Below, piece after piece: positions 25,586-34,468 of a DNA stretch of 64,000 nucleotides. Under the pieces are notes generated by a model. It was given only the letters and a program-made list of their open reading frames with translations. It was not told the DNA's origin and did no database searches. Numbering within the stretch: the first letter of the stretch is position 1; every line of letters begins with the position of its first letter. Source of the stretch: Sphingobacteriales bacterium 39-19 (GTDB lineage Bacteria > Bacteroidota > Bacteroidia > Chitinophagales > Chitinophagaceae); the NCBI GenBank assembly GCA_001898465.1, contig MKTX01000009.1, positions 62,001 to 126,000 on the forward strand. The letters are read 5' to 3'. The position numbers and the translations under genes are program-made.

Positions 25586-27871
25586 ATGAAGCGAATTTTT
25601 TGGTTAATCCCCTGCTTTTTAGTGTTATTTTCTGTTCATTCATTTGCCCAGCAGAATGATAAATCTAAAATGGATTTGTTCATTAATAATTTGATGAACA
25701 AGATGACACTCGATGAAAAGATAGGCCAGCTTAACTTACCCGGCTCGGGTGATATTGTTACAGGCCAGGCGAAAAGCTCAGACATTGGTAAAAAAATAAA
25801 AGCAGGCCAGGTAGGCGGACTGTTTAATATTAAAGGCGTTGAAAAAATAAGAGAAGTACAAAGAGTAGCCGTTGAAGAATCCAGATTAAAAATTCCTTTA
25901 CTTTTTGGTATGGATGTAATACATGGTTACGAAACTACATTCCCCATACCCCTGGCATTAAGTTGTAGCTGGAATTTAAAAATGATAGAACAAACAGCCC
26001 GGGTGGCTGCTATTGAAGCAAGCGCCAGTGGCATTAACTGGACCTTTAGCCCCATGGTAGATATTTGCCGTGACCCACGCTGGGGGCGCATTGCAGAAGG
26101 AAGTGGTGAAGATGCTTACCTGGGTTCACAAATTGCTGCTGCCATGGTGAAAGGATACCAGGGCGATTATTCTTTAAACAGCAATATCATGGCCTGTGTA
26201 AAACATTATGCATTGTATGGGGCTGCGGAAGCCGGCAGGGATTATAATACCACCGACATGAGCAGGATTCGGATGTTCAATGAATATTTACCGCCCTATA
26301 AAGCAGCTGTTGATGCAGGTGTAGGAAGTGTAATGGCCTCTTTTAATGAAGTGGATGGTATCCCGGCAACCGGCAATAAATTCCTGATGACTGATGTGTT
26401 AAGAAATCAATGGGGCTTCAAAGGTTTTGTTGTAACGGATTATACAGGAATTAACGAAATGATTGATCATGGTATGGGGGATCTGCAGCAGGTATCTGCT
26501 TTGGCACTCAACGCCGGTATTGATATGGATATGGTAGGTGAGGGATTTTTGCTTACGTTGAAAAAATCATTACAACAAGGTAAAGTGAAACTTTCTCAAA
26601 TTAACAATGCCTGCCGCTTGATTTTAGAAGCAAAATACAAACTGGGTTTGTTTGATAATCCGTATAAATATTGCGATTTACAAAGAAGTAAAACAGAAGT
26701 ATATACACCGGCACATAAAAAATTTGCACGTGAAGCAGCGGCAGAAAGTTTTGTGTTACTAAAAAATAAAGATGGATTGTTACCATTAAAAAAAACAGGA
26801 AAAATTGCATTGATTGGCCCATTGGCCAATAGCAAAGAAAATATGCCGGGAACCTGGAGCGTGGCCACGATACTTAAAAATTCAATAAGTGTAAAAGAAG
26901 GATTAGAAAATGCTGTAGGAAATGGTGCCCAAATATTGTATGCTAAAGGTTCTAATATAGAAGCAGACAGCAACCTGGAAAAACGAGGCACCATGTTTGG
27001 CCGGGAAATAGGCAGGGATAACCGTACAGAAAAAGAATTATTGGATGAGGCTTTGGAGATTGCCAGCCAGAGTGATGTAATTATTGCAGCTTTGGGTGAA
27101 GCTTCAGAAATGAGTGGAGAAAGCAGCAGCCGTTCTCATATTGATATGCCCCATACCCAATTAAAATTATTAAAAGCATTGGTAAAAACCGGCAAACCTG
27201 TTGTGCTGGTATTATTTACCGGCAGGCCGCTTACAATAACATGGGAAAATAAAAATGTTCCTGCCATTTTAAATGTATGGTTTGGCGGAAGCGAAGCAGG
27301 AAATGCCATTGCTGATGTATTGTTTGGTGATGTAAATCCATCGGGGAAGCTGAGTACCACCTTCCCTCAAAACATTGGCCAGGTGCCCCTTTACTATAAT
27401 CATAAAAATACGGGCAGGCCCTTGCCCGAAGGTAAATGGTTTGAGAAATTCCGCAGCAATTATTTAGATGTAAGCAATGATCCCTTGTATCCTTTTGGCT
27501 TCGGGTTAAGTTATAGTGATTTTGAGTATAGCGATATTACAGTAAGCAGTAAAAAGGTAAAAGGAAATGCTACTTTAACGGCATCGGTAACCGTTACCAA
27601 TAAAAGTAAAACTGATGGTAAAGAAGTGGTTCAATTGTATATCAGGGATATAGTAGGCAGCGTAACCCGCCCAGTAAAAGAACTGAAAGGATTTAAAAAA
27701 GTAACCATAAAAGCAGGTGAATCACAAAAAGTAAGTTTTCAAATCACTCCCAGCGATCTTAAATTTTATAATTACAATTTAAAATACGATTGGGAAGCAG
27801 GTGATTTTAATATTATGATTGGCGGTAATTCCAGGGATGTAAAATCGGTAATGATAAATTGGGTTAAATAA
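25586..27871 (+). CDS. bglX: GH3 beta-glucosidase (BglX-like)
   Basis: A 761-residue periplasmic enzyme with a signal peptide to about Ala21. The GH3 N-terminal barrel (about 30-370) carries the KHY motif at 206-208 and the nucleophile Asp285 in FVVTDYTG. The GH3 C-terminal domain (about 385-620) supplies the probable acid/base Glu512 in SGESSSR, and a fibronectin III-like domain lies at about 660-755. Length and domain order match E. coli BglX. It would cut beta-linked glucose units from oligosaccharides such as sophoro- or gentio-oligosaccharides, finishing the work of GH144 and GH30. It is the last gene of the locus. Confidence 0.93.
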   Translation: MKRIFWLIPCFLVLFSVHSFAQQNDKSKMDLFINNLMNKMTLDEKIGQLNLPGSGDIVTGQAKSSDIGKKIKAGQVGGLFNIKGVEKIREVQRVAVEESRLKIPLLFGMDVIHGYETTFPIPLALSCSWNLKMIEQTARVAAIEASASGINWTFSPMVDICRDPRWGRIAEGSGEDAYLGSQIAAAMVKGYQGDYSLNSNIMACVKHYALYGAAEAGRDYNTTDMSRIRMFNEYLPPYKAAVDAGVGSVMASFNEVDGIPATGNKFLMTDVLRNQWGFKGFVVTDYTGINEMIDHGMGDLQQVSALALNAGIDMDMVGEGFLLTLKKSLQQGKVKLSQINNACRLILEAKYKLGLFDNPYKYCDLQRSKTEVYTPAHKKFAREAAAESFVLLKNKDGLLPLKKTGKIALIGPLANSKENMPGTWSVATILKNSISVKEGLENAVGNGAQILYAKGSNIEADSNLEKRGTMFGREIGRDNRTEKELLDEALEIASQSDVIIAALGEASEMSGESSSRSHIDMPHTQLKLLKALVKTGKPVVLVLFTGRPLTITWENKNVPAILNVWFGGSEAGNAIADVLFGDVNPSGKLSTTFPQNIGQVPLYYNHKNTGRPLPEGKWFEKFRSNYLDVSNDPLYPFGFGLSYSDFEYSDITVSSKKVKGNATLTASVTVTNKSKTDGKEVVQLYIRDIVGSVTRPVKELKGFKKVTIKAGESQKVSFQITPSDLKFYNYNLKYDWEAGDFNIMIGGNSRDVKSVMINWVK

Positions 27872-27996
27872 ATGCCGGCTTCCTGGGTACTGGGGTACAA
27901 TAAAAAGTAGTAAAATTTTATTTTTTATTATGCTATGCACCGGGTATTTCAATCTTTTGATTACGTTTTTATCATCCATTCAATTATCTTTAAAAA

Positions 27997-30900
27997 ATGA
28001 TGGTTAAGAAATATTTGTTAAGGAGCCTGATCCTGGTTTTATTATTTATCACCCAGCAAGTATTGGCACAACCTTGTAGCGGGCCCGGCAGAACGCCACA
28101 AACGGCAACCGTTGTGTGCGGTACCCTTGTTTTTAGCCAACCGGTGGTAACTTCCTGTACCGGGCCCAGTTTGCCTGCAGCAGGATGCACAGATTTATTG
28201 CCTTCTACAAATTCTATCTGGTACCGGTTTCATTGTTACCAATCGGGTACATTGGGGTTCTTGTTAACGCCCATTTTAGCTTCTGATGATTATGATTGGG
28301 AAGTACTGGATATTACCGGACATGCCCCACAAGATGCACTTATAACAAACCTGGCAATATCTGTAAATTTTAGCGGAATAAGCGGGCCTACGGGTTGTAC
28401 GTCCGCAGGCTTACTTGATCTTCGCTGTGCAGGAGGCGCAAATGGAACGCAATTTAACAGGATGCCCGCCATTACGGTTGGGCATGATTATTTATTGGTT
28501 GTAAATAATTTTTCAAACACAGGCCAGGGCTATAATCTTTCATTTTCAGGCGGCACCGCTGTGCTCTCAGATAATCAATTACCCACTGTAACTGCCGTGG
28601 GGCCGGTGGGTTGTAATACTTCTCAAATTAAAGTTCAATTTTCAGAAGATATATTGTGTAGTAGTGTAACGCCAACGGGTTCAGAATTTGTAATCACAGA
28701 TGGAACCAATACCTTTCCCTTTACAGGCTTTAGTTCTCAATGTTCGGGAGGTTTAAATGCCATTACTGAACTTACTTTTAATATGCAAAACCCTCTGCCG
28801 CCCGGCAACTACAGCCTGGTTGTAAATACAGGTACTGATGGGAATACTTTATTGGATGTTTGTTTAACAGAATTAATCCCGGGCACAATGTACCCGATCA
28901 CGATCACCGCACAGCCTGCGCTGGCTATTACAGGCATTACTCATACCGGTTGTGCTCCTGTAAAATTAAAAGTAGCGTTTAATAAACCCGTTTTGTGTAA
29001 TAGTATTACGGCTAGCGGAAGTGAGTTTTCAATTTCACCCGGTAACCCGGCGATCACTTCAGTACAAACAATTTGTGGCGGGGCCAATACCTATACGGAT
29101 ACCATCGAAATACAATTACAAAACCCCTTGCCTCATGGCAATTATCAATTGATTGTAAATAATGGAACAGATACCAATACTTTTTTAGATACCTGTGCCA
29201 TTCCTTTGGCAGCGGGTTACAATTTTCCCTTTACAATTTTACAAACTTCGGTGGCCCCGGCCATACAATCAATCCATTTTGATGAATGTAAACCATTCCG
29301 GGTAATTGTAAATTTTGATAAGCCAGTTGATTGTAATAGTATTTCTGCAACAGGTTCCGAATTTTCGGTTACACCCGGCGCTTTAACCATCAGCAGCATA
29401 CAAACAAATTGTATAGCCGGGTATACGAGCCGGGTTATTTTAGATCTTTCAGGAAACTTACCCGCCGGTAATTTCCGGGTAAATATCAATACAGGCGCAG
29501 ATGGAAATACCATCTCCGATTCTTGTTTTGCATTTACCCCTGCTATGGCTGTATTCCCATTTACTACTACCCAGGCGCCTGCACCTGCTTATGATTCCCT
29601 GCAATTTGATAAATGCTCGCCATCTTCTATAAAAGTATTTTACAGCAAACCGTTATTGTGCAGCAGCATTCAGGCCGATGGCTCAGAGTTTTCAATTACC
29701 GGCCCGGCAACAGTGCAGGTTAATTCTGTGACTACCGATGCTACTTGCAGCAATGGCTACACTCGTTGGGTATTGCTGAACCTATCGCAACCCATCAATA
29801 CCCTGGGTACATTTACCCTGCATAATATTGTGGGAGCAGATGGAAACAGCGTTTTGGATACCTGCTATGCCGCCCAGCTTACCAATGAAACGATTTCATT
29901 TAATGTATTGGGTTCCCCTTCTGCCAACTTCCGGGATTCCGTGCATTTTGGTTGTATAAATGATACTTTGGTTTTATCTCACCCAGGTGGTAACGGCATT
30001 AATTTTTATCAATGGACTTTTAGTGACGGCACTGTTTTTAACGGGCCTTCAGTATCGCATATTTTTCCGGTTTTCACTGCAACGGCATCCGTTCAATTGA
30101 TTGTATCAAATGCGGTGTGTGCCGACACCCTGTCAAGAAGCTATACGCTCAATAATGGGTTTGCAGTGGGTTTTCACATGAATACCGATACCGTTTGCCG
30201 GCAAAAAGCAATTCAATTTACCAATACCTCTTCGGGAAATGCTTTAACCTATAGCTGGGATTTTGGTGACGGGAATATTTTTAATGGCGATACAGCGCCT
30301 CCTCACCCGTATTTACTGCCCGGAAATTATGCGATTACCCTTACGGCAACAAATAATCATCATTGTTCATCGGATAGCATCCTCATTGTGCATGTTACCG
30401 ATACACCGGTTGTGCGGTTTACCGGGTTGAATACACAGTATTGTACGGGTGAATCAATCCTGTTACAAACAAATATCAGTTCATTAAACATAACCGGTTA
30501 CGTGTGGAATAATGGCAATGGTTTACAAAGTAACAATCAAACCCCTTTTCGTTTTGGTTATGCATCGCAGGGTAATTATACCGTTAGCTTAACTGCTGCA
30601 GACCGCTTTTGCGGTGATTTTTCTTATTCATTACCGGTTCAAATTTACCAGGTACCTGTATTTTCTTTGGGTGATGATATTACTTTATGCCCGGGCATGA
30701 GTGTAAATATTGGAGTTACTTCAGCAATAGGTTATACGTACCTATGGAATACGGGCGCTCTAACACCTGTTATTCCTACGGGTCCTGCATCGGGTACTTA
30801 TATTCTTACTGCAGATAATCATAGCTGTACAGCTACCGATGAAATGTATGTGAATGTTTTAGATAATTGCCTTATTAAAGTTCCCTCTGCTTTTACGCCC

Positions 30901-31146
30901 AATGGGGATGGGGTGAATGACTTGTTAAAAGCCATCAATGCCGACCTGGCTACCCAATTCACGCTAAAAGTATATAATCGCTTTGGCGAAATGATGTACC
31001 TTACCCATATCCCCACCCGGGGTTGGGATGGCAGATATAAAGGACAGGAAGCCGACGCCGGCACCTATGTGTGGATGTTAGATTATATTCATCCTGTTTC
31101 TCAAAAACATGTTTTTGAAAAAGGAACATCGGTTTTGTTGCGGTAA
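27997..31146 (+). CDS. Large secreted repeat protein with type IX secretion sorting domain (CHU_C type)
   Basis: A 1049-residue surface or secreted protein with a signal peptide to about Ala25. Residues about 26-190 are a Cys-rich N-terminal region. Four tandem Ig-like (Big_5-like) repeats follow at about 193-305, 307-412, 418-522 and 528-636, each with conserved cysteines, a GSEF motif and a terminal (D/T)GNT..D.C motif. Three PKD-like domains cover about 645-885; the clearest has WDFGDG at 754-759. The C-terminus (about 958-1049: SAFTPNGDGVND, VYNRFGE, GWDG, AGTYVW) is the gliding-motility-associated/type B sorting domain used by the type IX secretion system. It has no catalytic motif, so adhesion or matrix formation is a guess. 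A 125-base gap separates it from GH3, so it is probably not part of the PUL. Confidence 0.88.
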   Translation: MMVKKYLLRSLILVLLFITQQVLAQPCSGPGRTPQTATVVCGTLVFSQPVVTSCTGPSLPAAGCTDLLPSTNSIWYRFHCYQSGTLGFLLTPILASDDYDWEVLDITGHAPQDALITNLAISVNFSGISGPTGCTSAGLLDLRCAGGANGTQFNRMPAITVGHDYLLVVNNFSNTGQGYNLSFSGGTAVLSDNQLPTVTAVGPVGCNTSQIKVQFSEDILCSSVTPTGSEFVITDGTNTFPFTGFSSQCSGGLNAITELTFNMQNPLPPGNYSLVVNTGTDGNTLLDVCLTELIPGTMYPITITAQPALAITGITHTGCAPVKLKVAFNKPVLCNSITASGSEFSISPGNPAITSVQTICGGANTYTDTIEIQLQNPLPHGNYQLIVNNGTDTNTFLDTCAIPLAAGYNFPFTILQTSVAPAIQSIHFDECKPFRVIVNFDKPVDCNSISATGSEFSVTPGALTISSIQTNCIAGYTSRVILDLSGNLPAGNFRVNINTGADGNTISDSCFAFTPAMAVFPFTTTQAPAPAYDSLQFDKCSPSSIKVFYSKPLLCSSIQADGSEFSITGPATVQVNSVTTDATCSNGYTRWVLLNLSQPINTLGTFTLHNIVGADGNSVLDTCYAAQLTNETISFNVLGSPSANFRDSVHFGCINDTLVLSHPGGNGINFYQWTFSDGTVFNGPSVSHIFPVFTATASVQLIVSNAVCADTLSRSYTLNNGFAVGFHMNTDTVCRQKAIQFTNTSSGNALTYSWDFGDGNIFNGDTAPPHPYLLPGNYAITLTATNNHHCSSDSILIVHVTDTPVVRFTGLNTQYCTGESILLQTNISSLNITGYVWNNGNGLQSNNQTPFRFGYASQGNYTVSLTAADRFCGDFSYSLPVQIYQVPVFSLGDDITLCPGMSVNIGVTSAIGYTYLWNTGALTPVIPTGPASGTYILTADNHSCTATDEMYVNVLDNCLIKVPSAFTPNGDGVNDLLKAINADLATQFTLKVYNRFGEMMYLTHIPTRGWDGRYKGQEADAGTYVWMLDYIHPVSQKHVFEKGTSVLLR
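28573..29904 (+). repeat. Four tandem ~105-residue Cys-containing protein repeats
   Basis: Within the type IX-secreted protein, four units of about 105-112 codons share an order of elements: a Cys near the start, a C(N/S)S(I/V) motif, GSEF, a further Cys, a GN(Y/F)-type strand, and GNT..D.C at the end. Sequence divergence between units shows the duplication is old. Confidence 0.75.
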
Positions 31147-31154
31147 TTCAAGAT

Positions 31155-32168
31155 CTAAATTTGCGTTAATTGGCTTCCATTGGCAGTTACGCTCAACTGG
31201 TGCGGCATACCGCATTTAAGTGCAAAATTATTGCGCTGGTGGCCCACCGGAAAATCAAAACATACCGGGTAAGAAAACTCTTTTATTTTGTTAAGTACAA
31301 TCTCTTCTAATGAAATTCCAAATTCATCGCCGGCATCATCTTTTTTTGCCTTAAATCCGCCAATGATTAATCCTTTTAAATGATCCAGTTTACCACTACG
31401 CTTCAGGTACCAAAACATACGGTCGATACTGTATAAATATTCACCGGTATCTTCTACAAATAAAATTTTCCCCTCTGTAATGATATCACTTTTACTACCC
31501 GACAGGCTTTCTATGGTTTTTAAATTACCTCCCACCAAAGGGCCGGTTGCGGTACCGGTTTTATTCTGTGCATTTGCGGGAGCCAGGTAATTCATGGGAT
31601 CACCGCTTAAGCATTTGTGGATGCTTTCAATGGTCTCTATTTGTATGGGATCGGCATCAGCCCAATGATCCGGGAAACTATTACACATTTTAGAATGGAT
31701 GCTGGCGATATTATAATTTCGGTTCAGGTGGCAGTGAAATACCGTAATATCGCTAAAACCAATGATCCACTTGGGGTTCTTTTTTAATTTTTTAAAGTTT
31801 AACCCATCTACAATTCTTACACTTCCATATCCGCCCCTTGCACAAAGGATGGCTTTAATTTCAGGATCATCCATCATGTGTTGCAAATCAGTTAGACGCT
31901 CTTCATCAGTACCGCCAAAGGTAAAATAGCGTTTGCCAATGGTATTGCCAATGCGAACCTGGTATCCCCATTCCTTTAATTTGCCGATGGCAGATTGTAT
32001 TTCATCTAAAGTAATATAGCCTGCCGGGCTGCAGATCCCCACTGTATCGCCTGCTTGCAGGTAAGGAGGATTTAATATGGGTTTATCAACCCCGGCCAGA
32101 CCGGTGGATATAGCCTGTACCGATATGGCTGCCGGAACAAGGGAACTAAGAAAATGCTTTCGATTCAT
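31155..32168 (-). CDS. LD-carboxypeptidase, family S66 (exported form)
   Basis: A 337-residue S66 peptidase paralogous to the one at 6631. RGGYG is at 111-115, the nucleophile is Ser139 (GFSD), and the partners are Glu239 (VEDTGE) and His310 (FPVGHQRNN). The N-terminal 30 residues are extra. They begin N-R-K-H-F-L and continue with a hydrophobic stretch, like a Tat-type signal with RK in place of RR, so this copy is probably periplasmic. It would cut LD bonds in peptidoglycan peptides outside the inner membrane. It ends 8 bases from the convergent large repeat protein and is divergent from metG. Confidence 0.9.
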   Translation of the reverse strand: MNRKHFLSSLVPAAISVQAISTGLAGVDKPILNPPYLQAGDTVGICSPAGYITLDEIQSAIGKLKEWGYQVRIGNTIGKRYFTFGGTDEERLTDLQHMMDDPEIKAILCARGGYGSVRIVDGLNFKKLKKNPKWIIGFSDITVFHCHLNRNYNIASIHSKMCNSFPDHWADADPIQIETIESIHKCLSGDPMNYLAPANAQNKTGTATGPLVGGNLKTIESLSGSKSDIITEGKILFVEDTGEYLYSIDRMFWYLKRSGKLDHLKGLIIGGFKAKKDDAGDEFGISLEEIVLNKIKEFSYPVCFDFPVGHQRNNFALKCGMPHQLSVTANGSQLTQI

Positions 32169-32210
32169 GGAATGAATTTACTCAAATTTCGGTATTGAGT
32201 ATGCATTGGT

Positions 32211-32218
32211 TATTTTTG
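32211..32218 (+). promoter_or_regulatory. Promoter -7 element (TAnnTTTG) for metG
   Basis: TATTTTTG matches all fixed positions of TAnnTTTG. It would give a leader of about 120 bases before metG that contains the inverted repeats at 32282-32327. Confidence 0.4.
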
Positions 32219-32281
32219 CGCAAGTTTGCAGTATATTTTTGAAGAAAAATAAAAACTGTTTTTGTTGAATCAGGTGCTGAA

Positions 32282-32327
32282 GTACAAGTGTGCGACGCCC
32301 ATGCGGCTGATACTTGTACAACAGCCG
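32282..32327 (+). promoter_or_regulatory. Metg leader with overlapping, mutually exclusive inverted repeats
   Basis: Hairpin I pairs GTACAAGTGT (32282-32291) with ATACTTGTAC (32310-32319), 10 bp with one G-U pair. Hairpin II pairs CGGCTG (32304-32309) with CAGCCG (32322-32327), and its loop is the 3' arm of hairpin I. The two cannot fully form together. The region ends 17 bases before the metG ATG and could be a translational switch or a protein-binding palindrome. Confidence 0.45.
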
Positions 32328-32344
32328 GGTACATAATAATAAAA

Positions 32345-34468
32345 ATGAACAATCCTAAAAGATACCTCATTACTTCGGCCTTGCCTTATGCCAACGGGCC
32401 CAAGCATATTGGCCACCTGGCGGGCGCATACCTGCCTGCAGATATTTATGTGCGATATTTGCGTGCCCAAAAAAGAGATGTACTGTACGTGTGCGGAAGC
32501 GATGAACATGGCGCTGCTATTACTATACAAGCCATGAAGGAGAATACAACCCCCCAAGCCATAGTTGATAAATATCATGCCATGCTGCAAAGTAATATGG
32601 CCGACCTGGGTATTTCTTTTGATATTTACCATCGTACTTCAGCGCCGATACATACCGAAACGGCACAGGCATTTTTTACAGCCCTGAATGATCATGGCGA
32701 CCTGGAGCAAAAAGAAACAGAACAATTTTTTGATGAAGAAGCACAAACATTTTTAGCAGACCGGTATATTGTGGGTACCTGCCCCGTATGCGGAAACGAA
32801 AATGCCTACGGCGATCAATGTGAAAAATGCGGCACTTCACTAAGCCCCGAACAATTAATAAACCCACACAGCACACTTAGTGGTAAACAACCCGTAAAGA
32901 AAAAAACTACCCATTGGTTTCTGCCATTAAATAAACATGAAGATTTCTTACGAAAATGGATTTTGCAGGATCATAAAAATGACTGGAAACCCAATGTAAT
33001 AGGACAATGTAAGGGATGGATTGAAGCGGGTTTGCAACCCCGTGCGGTAACCCGTGATTTGAACTGGGGCGTAAAGGTTCCGGTAAAGGGGGCCGAATCA
33101 AAAGTATTGTATGTGTGGTTCGATGCACCTATTGGCTACATCAGCGCCACCCGCCAATGGGCCTTAGATCATAAAAAAGACTGGAAACCGTATTGGTATG
33201 ATGAGGATACCAAGCTGGTGCATTTTATAGGAAAAGATAATATTGTATTTCATTGTATCATTTTTCCAGTGATGCTGAAATTGCATGGGAATATTTTGCC
33301 GGACAATGTGCCCGCCAATGAATTCATGAACCTGGAAGGTGATAAGATGAGTACCAGCCGGGGATGGAGCATCGAGATGAATGATTACATTGATGATTTT
33401 GTAAAACCCCAAAATGGAGGAGGCCAAATGGTGGATGCATTGCGCTACTACTTAACATTAATTGCCCCCGAAAATAAAGACAGCGAATTTACCTGGAAAG
33501 GATTCCAGGATGCCGTAAACAGTGAGCTGGTAGCCATTTTTGGTAATTTCGTAAACCGCAGTTTTGTTTTAATGCATAAATTATGCAAAGGCAAAGTGCC
33601 GGCATTTTATAATGATATCATAGATGATAAGGATAAAGAAATTGTAAACCGGATTGCTGCTGCCAAACAAAAAATAGAAGATTGCATAGAACATTACCGT
33701 TTTAGAGAAGCCTTGTTTGAAGTTATTGACCTGGCAAGGGCAGGGAATAAATACATGCAGGAAAAAGAACCCTGGATTGTAGCCCGGCTGGCAACAAAAG
33801 AAGGTATTCCTACACCAGAAGCCCAGGCACAGATTGATAATTGCCTTCATATTTGCCTGCAGTTATGTGCCAACCTGGCCATTTTTATAAATCCATTTTT
33901 ACCCAATACAGCACAAAAAATGTGCTATATGATGAAGGTGGTAGAAAAAATGCTTGATTGGGAACATGCCGGTACCATGAAACTGCTCAGCATTGGTTAT
34001 AGCTTAAGAGAACCCCAATTATTATTCCGGAAAATTGATGATACCGAAGTAGCTGCACAAATTGAAAAACTAAAACAAAAATCGGCTCAAATAAAAGCAA
34101 TGACAGGAAATATTACCACACCGGGAAAAGCACCCATAAAACCCGAAATCATTTTTGATGATTTTGCAAAAATAGATTTGAAAACAGGAACCATCATAGC
34201 CGCAGAAAAAGTTGAGAAAGCAGATAAACTTTTAAAGCTGGAAGTAGATTTGGGTTTTGAAAAGCGTACGATTGTGAGTGGTATTGCCATGCACTTTAAT
34301 CCTGCTGATATTGTGGGAAAACAAGTAACTGTGGTGGTAAACCTGGCGCCACGTAAAATGCGGGGCATTGAGAGCAATGGTATGATCCTGATGGCAGAAG
34401 ATGCAAACGGGAAATTAATTTTTGTAAATCCTGATGAAACGGTTGCTAATGGAAGTGGCGTGAGCTAA
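32345..34468 (+). CDS. metG: Methionyl-tRNA synthetase
   Basis: A 707-residue cytoplasmic class I aminoacyl-tRNA synthetase charging tRNA-Met. The HIGH motif is at 21-24 and the KMSKS motif (as KMSTS) at 334-338. A zinc knuckle is formed by Cys146, Cys149, Cys159 and Cys162. The anticodon-binding helical domain covers about 390-560, and a C-terminal EMAP/Trbp111-like tRNA-binding domain for dimerisation covers about 600-707. The ATG at 32345 fits the family N-terminus. The frame is open upstream to a GTG at 32288, but that extension lies over the leader inverted repeats and looks non-coding. The stop overlaps by four bases the stop of the convergent LtaS-like gene. Confidence 0.97.
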   Translation: MNNPKRYLITSALPYANGPKHIGHLAGAYLPADIYVRYLRAQKRDVLYVCGSDEHGAAITIQAMKENTTPQAIVDKYHAMLQSNMADLGISFDIYHRTSAPIHTETAQAFFTALNDHGDLEQKETEQFFDEEAQTFLADRYIVGTCPVCGNENAYGDQCEKCGTSLSPEQLINPHSTLSGKQPVKKKTTHWFLPLNKHEDFLRKWILQDHKNDWKPNVIGQCKGWIEAGLQPRAVTRDLNWGVKVPVKGAESKVLYVWFDAPIGYISATRQWALDHKKDWKPYWYDEDTKLVHFIGKDNIVFHCIIFPVMLKLHGNILPDNVPANEFMNLEGDKMSTSRGWSIEMNDYIDDFVKPQNGGGQMVDALRYYLTLIAPENKDSEFTWKGFQDAVNSELVAIFGNFVNRSFVLMHKLCKGKVPAFYNDIIDDKDKEIVNRIAAAKQKIEDCIEHYRFREALFEVIDLARAGNKYMQEKEPWIVARLATKEGIPTPEAQAQIDNCLHICLQLCANLAIFINPFLPNTAQKMCYMMKVVEKMLDWEHAGTMKLLSIGYSLREPQLLFRKIDDTEVAAQIEKLKQKSAQIKAMTGNITTPGKAPIKPEIIFDDFAKIDLKTGTIIAAEKVEKADKLLKLEVDLGFEKRTIVSGIAMHFNPADIVGKQVTVVVNLAPRKMRGIESNGMILMAEDANGKLIFVNPDETVANGSGVS

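Larger units (their letters stand above)
7664..27871 (+). other. Polysaccharide utilisation locus (beta-glucan type, inferred)
   Basis: Fourteen genes on one strand: ECF sigma, FecR, SusC, SusD, LamG lipoprotein, GH30, GH30, GH144, GH144, esterase, EEP-fold enzyme, GH43-like, SGNH esterase and GH3. Gaps between the genes from the second GH30 to GH3 run from a 4-base overlap to 30 bases, so they form one transcription unit. The enzyme set points to a beta-1,2- and possibly beta-1,6-linked glucan carrying ester or phosphodiester groups. A Rho-independent terminator after the LamG gene divides the binding/import genes from the enzymes. Confidence 0.8.

Noticed and set aside
32282..32344. T-box or SAM riboswitch before metG
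   Set aside because: No T-box bulge sequence, specifier stem or SAM-motif core is visible. Only two simple overlapping inverted repeats are supported.
32288..32344. N-terminal extension of MetG from GTG at 32288
   Set aside because: The extension has no match to the family N-terminus and coincides with the leader hairpins. The ATG at 32345 gives the expected start.
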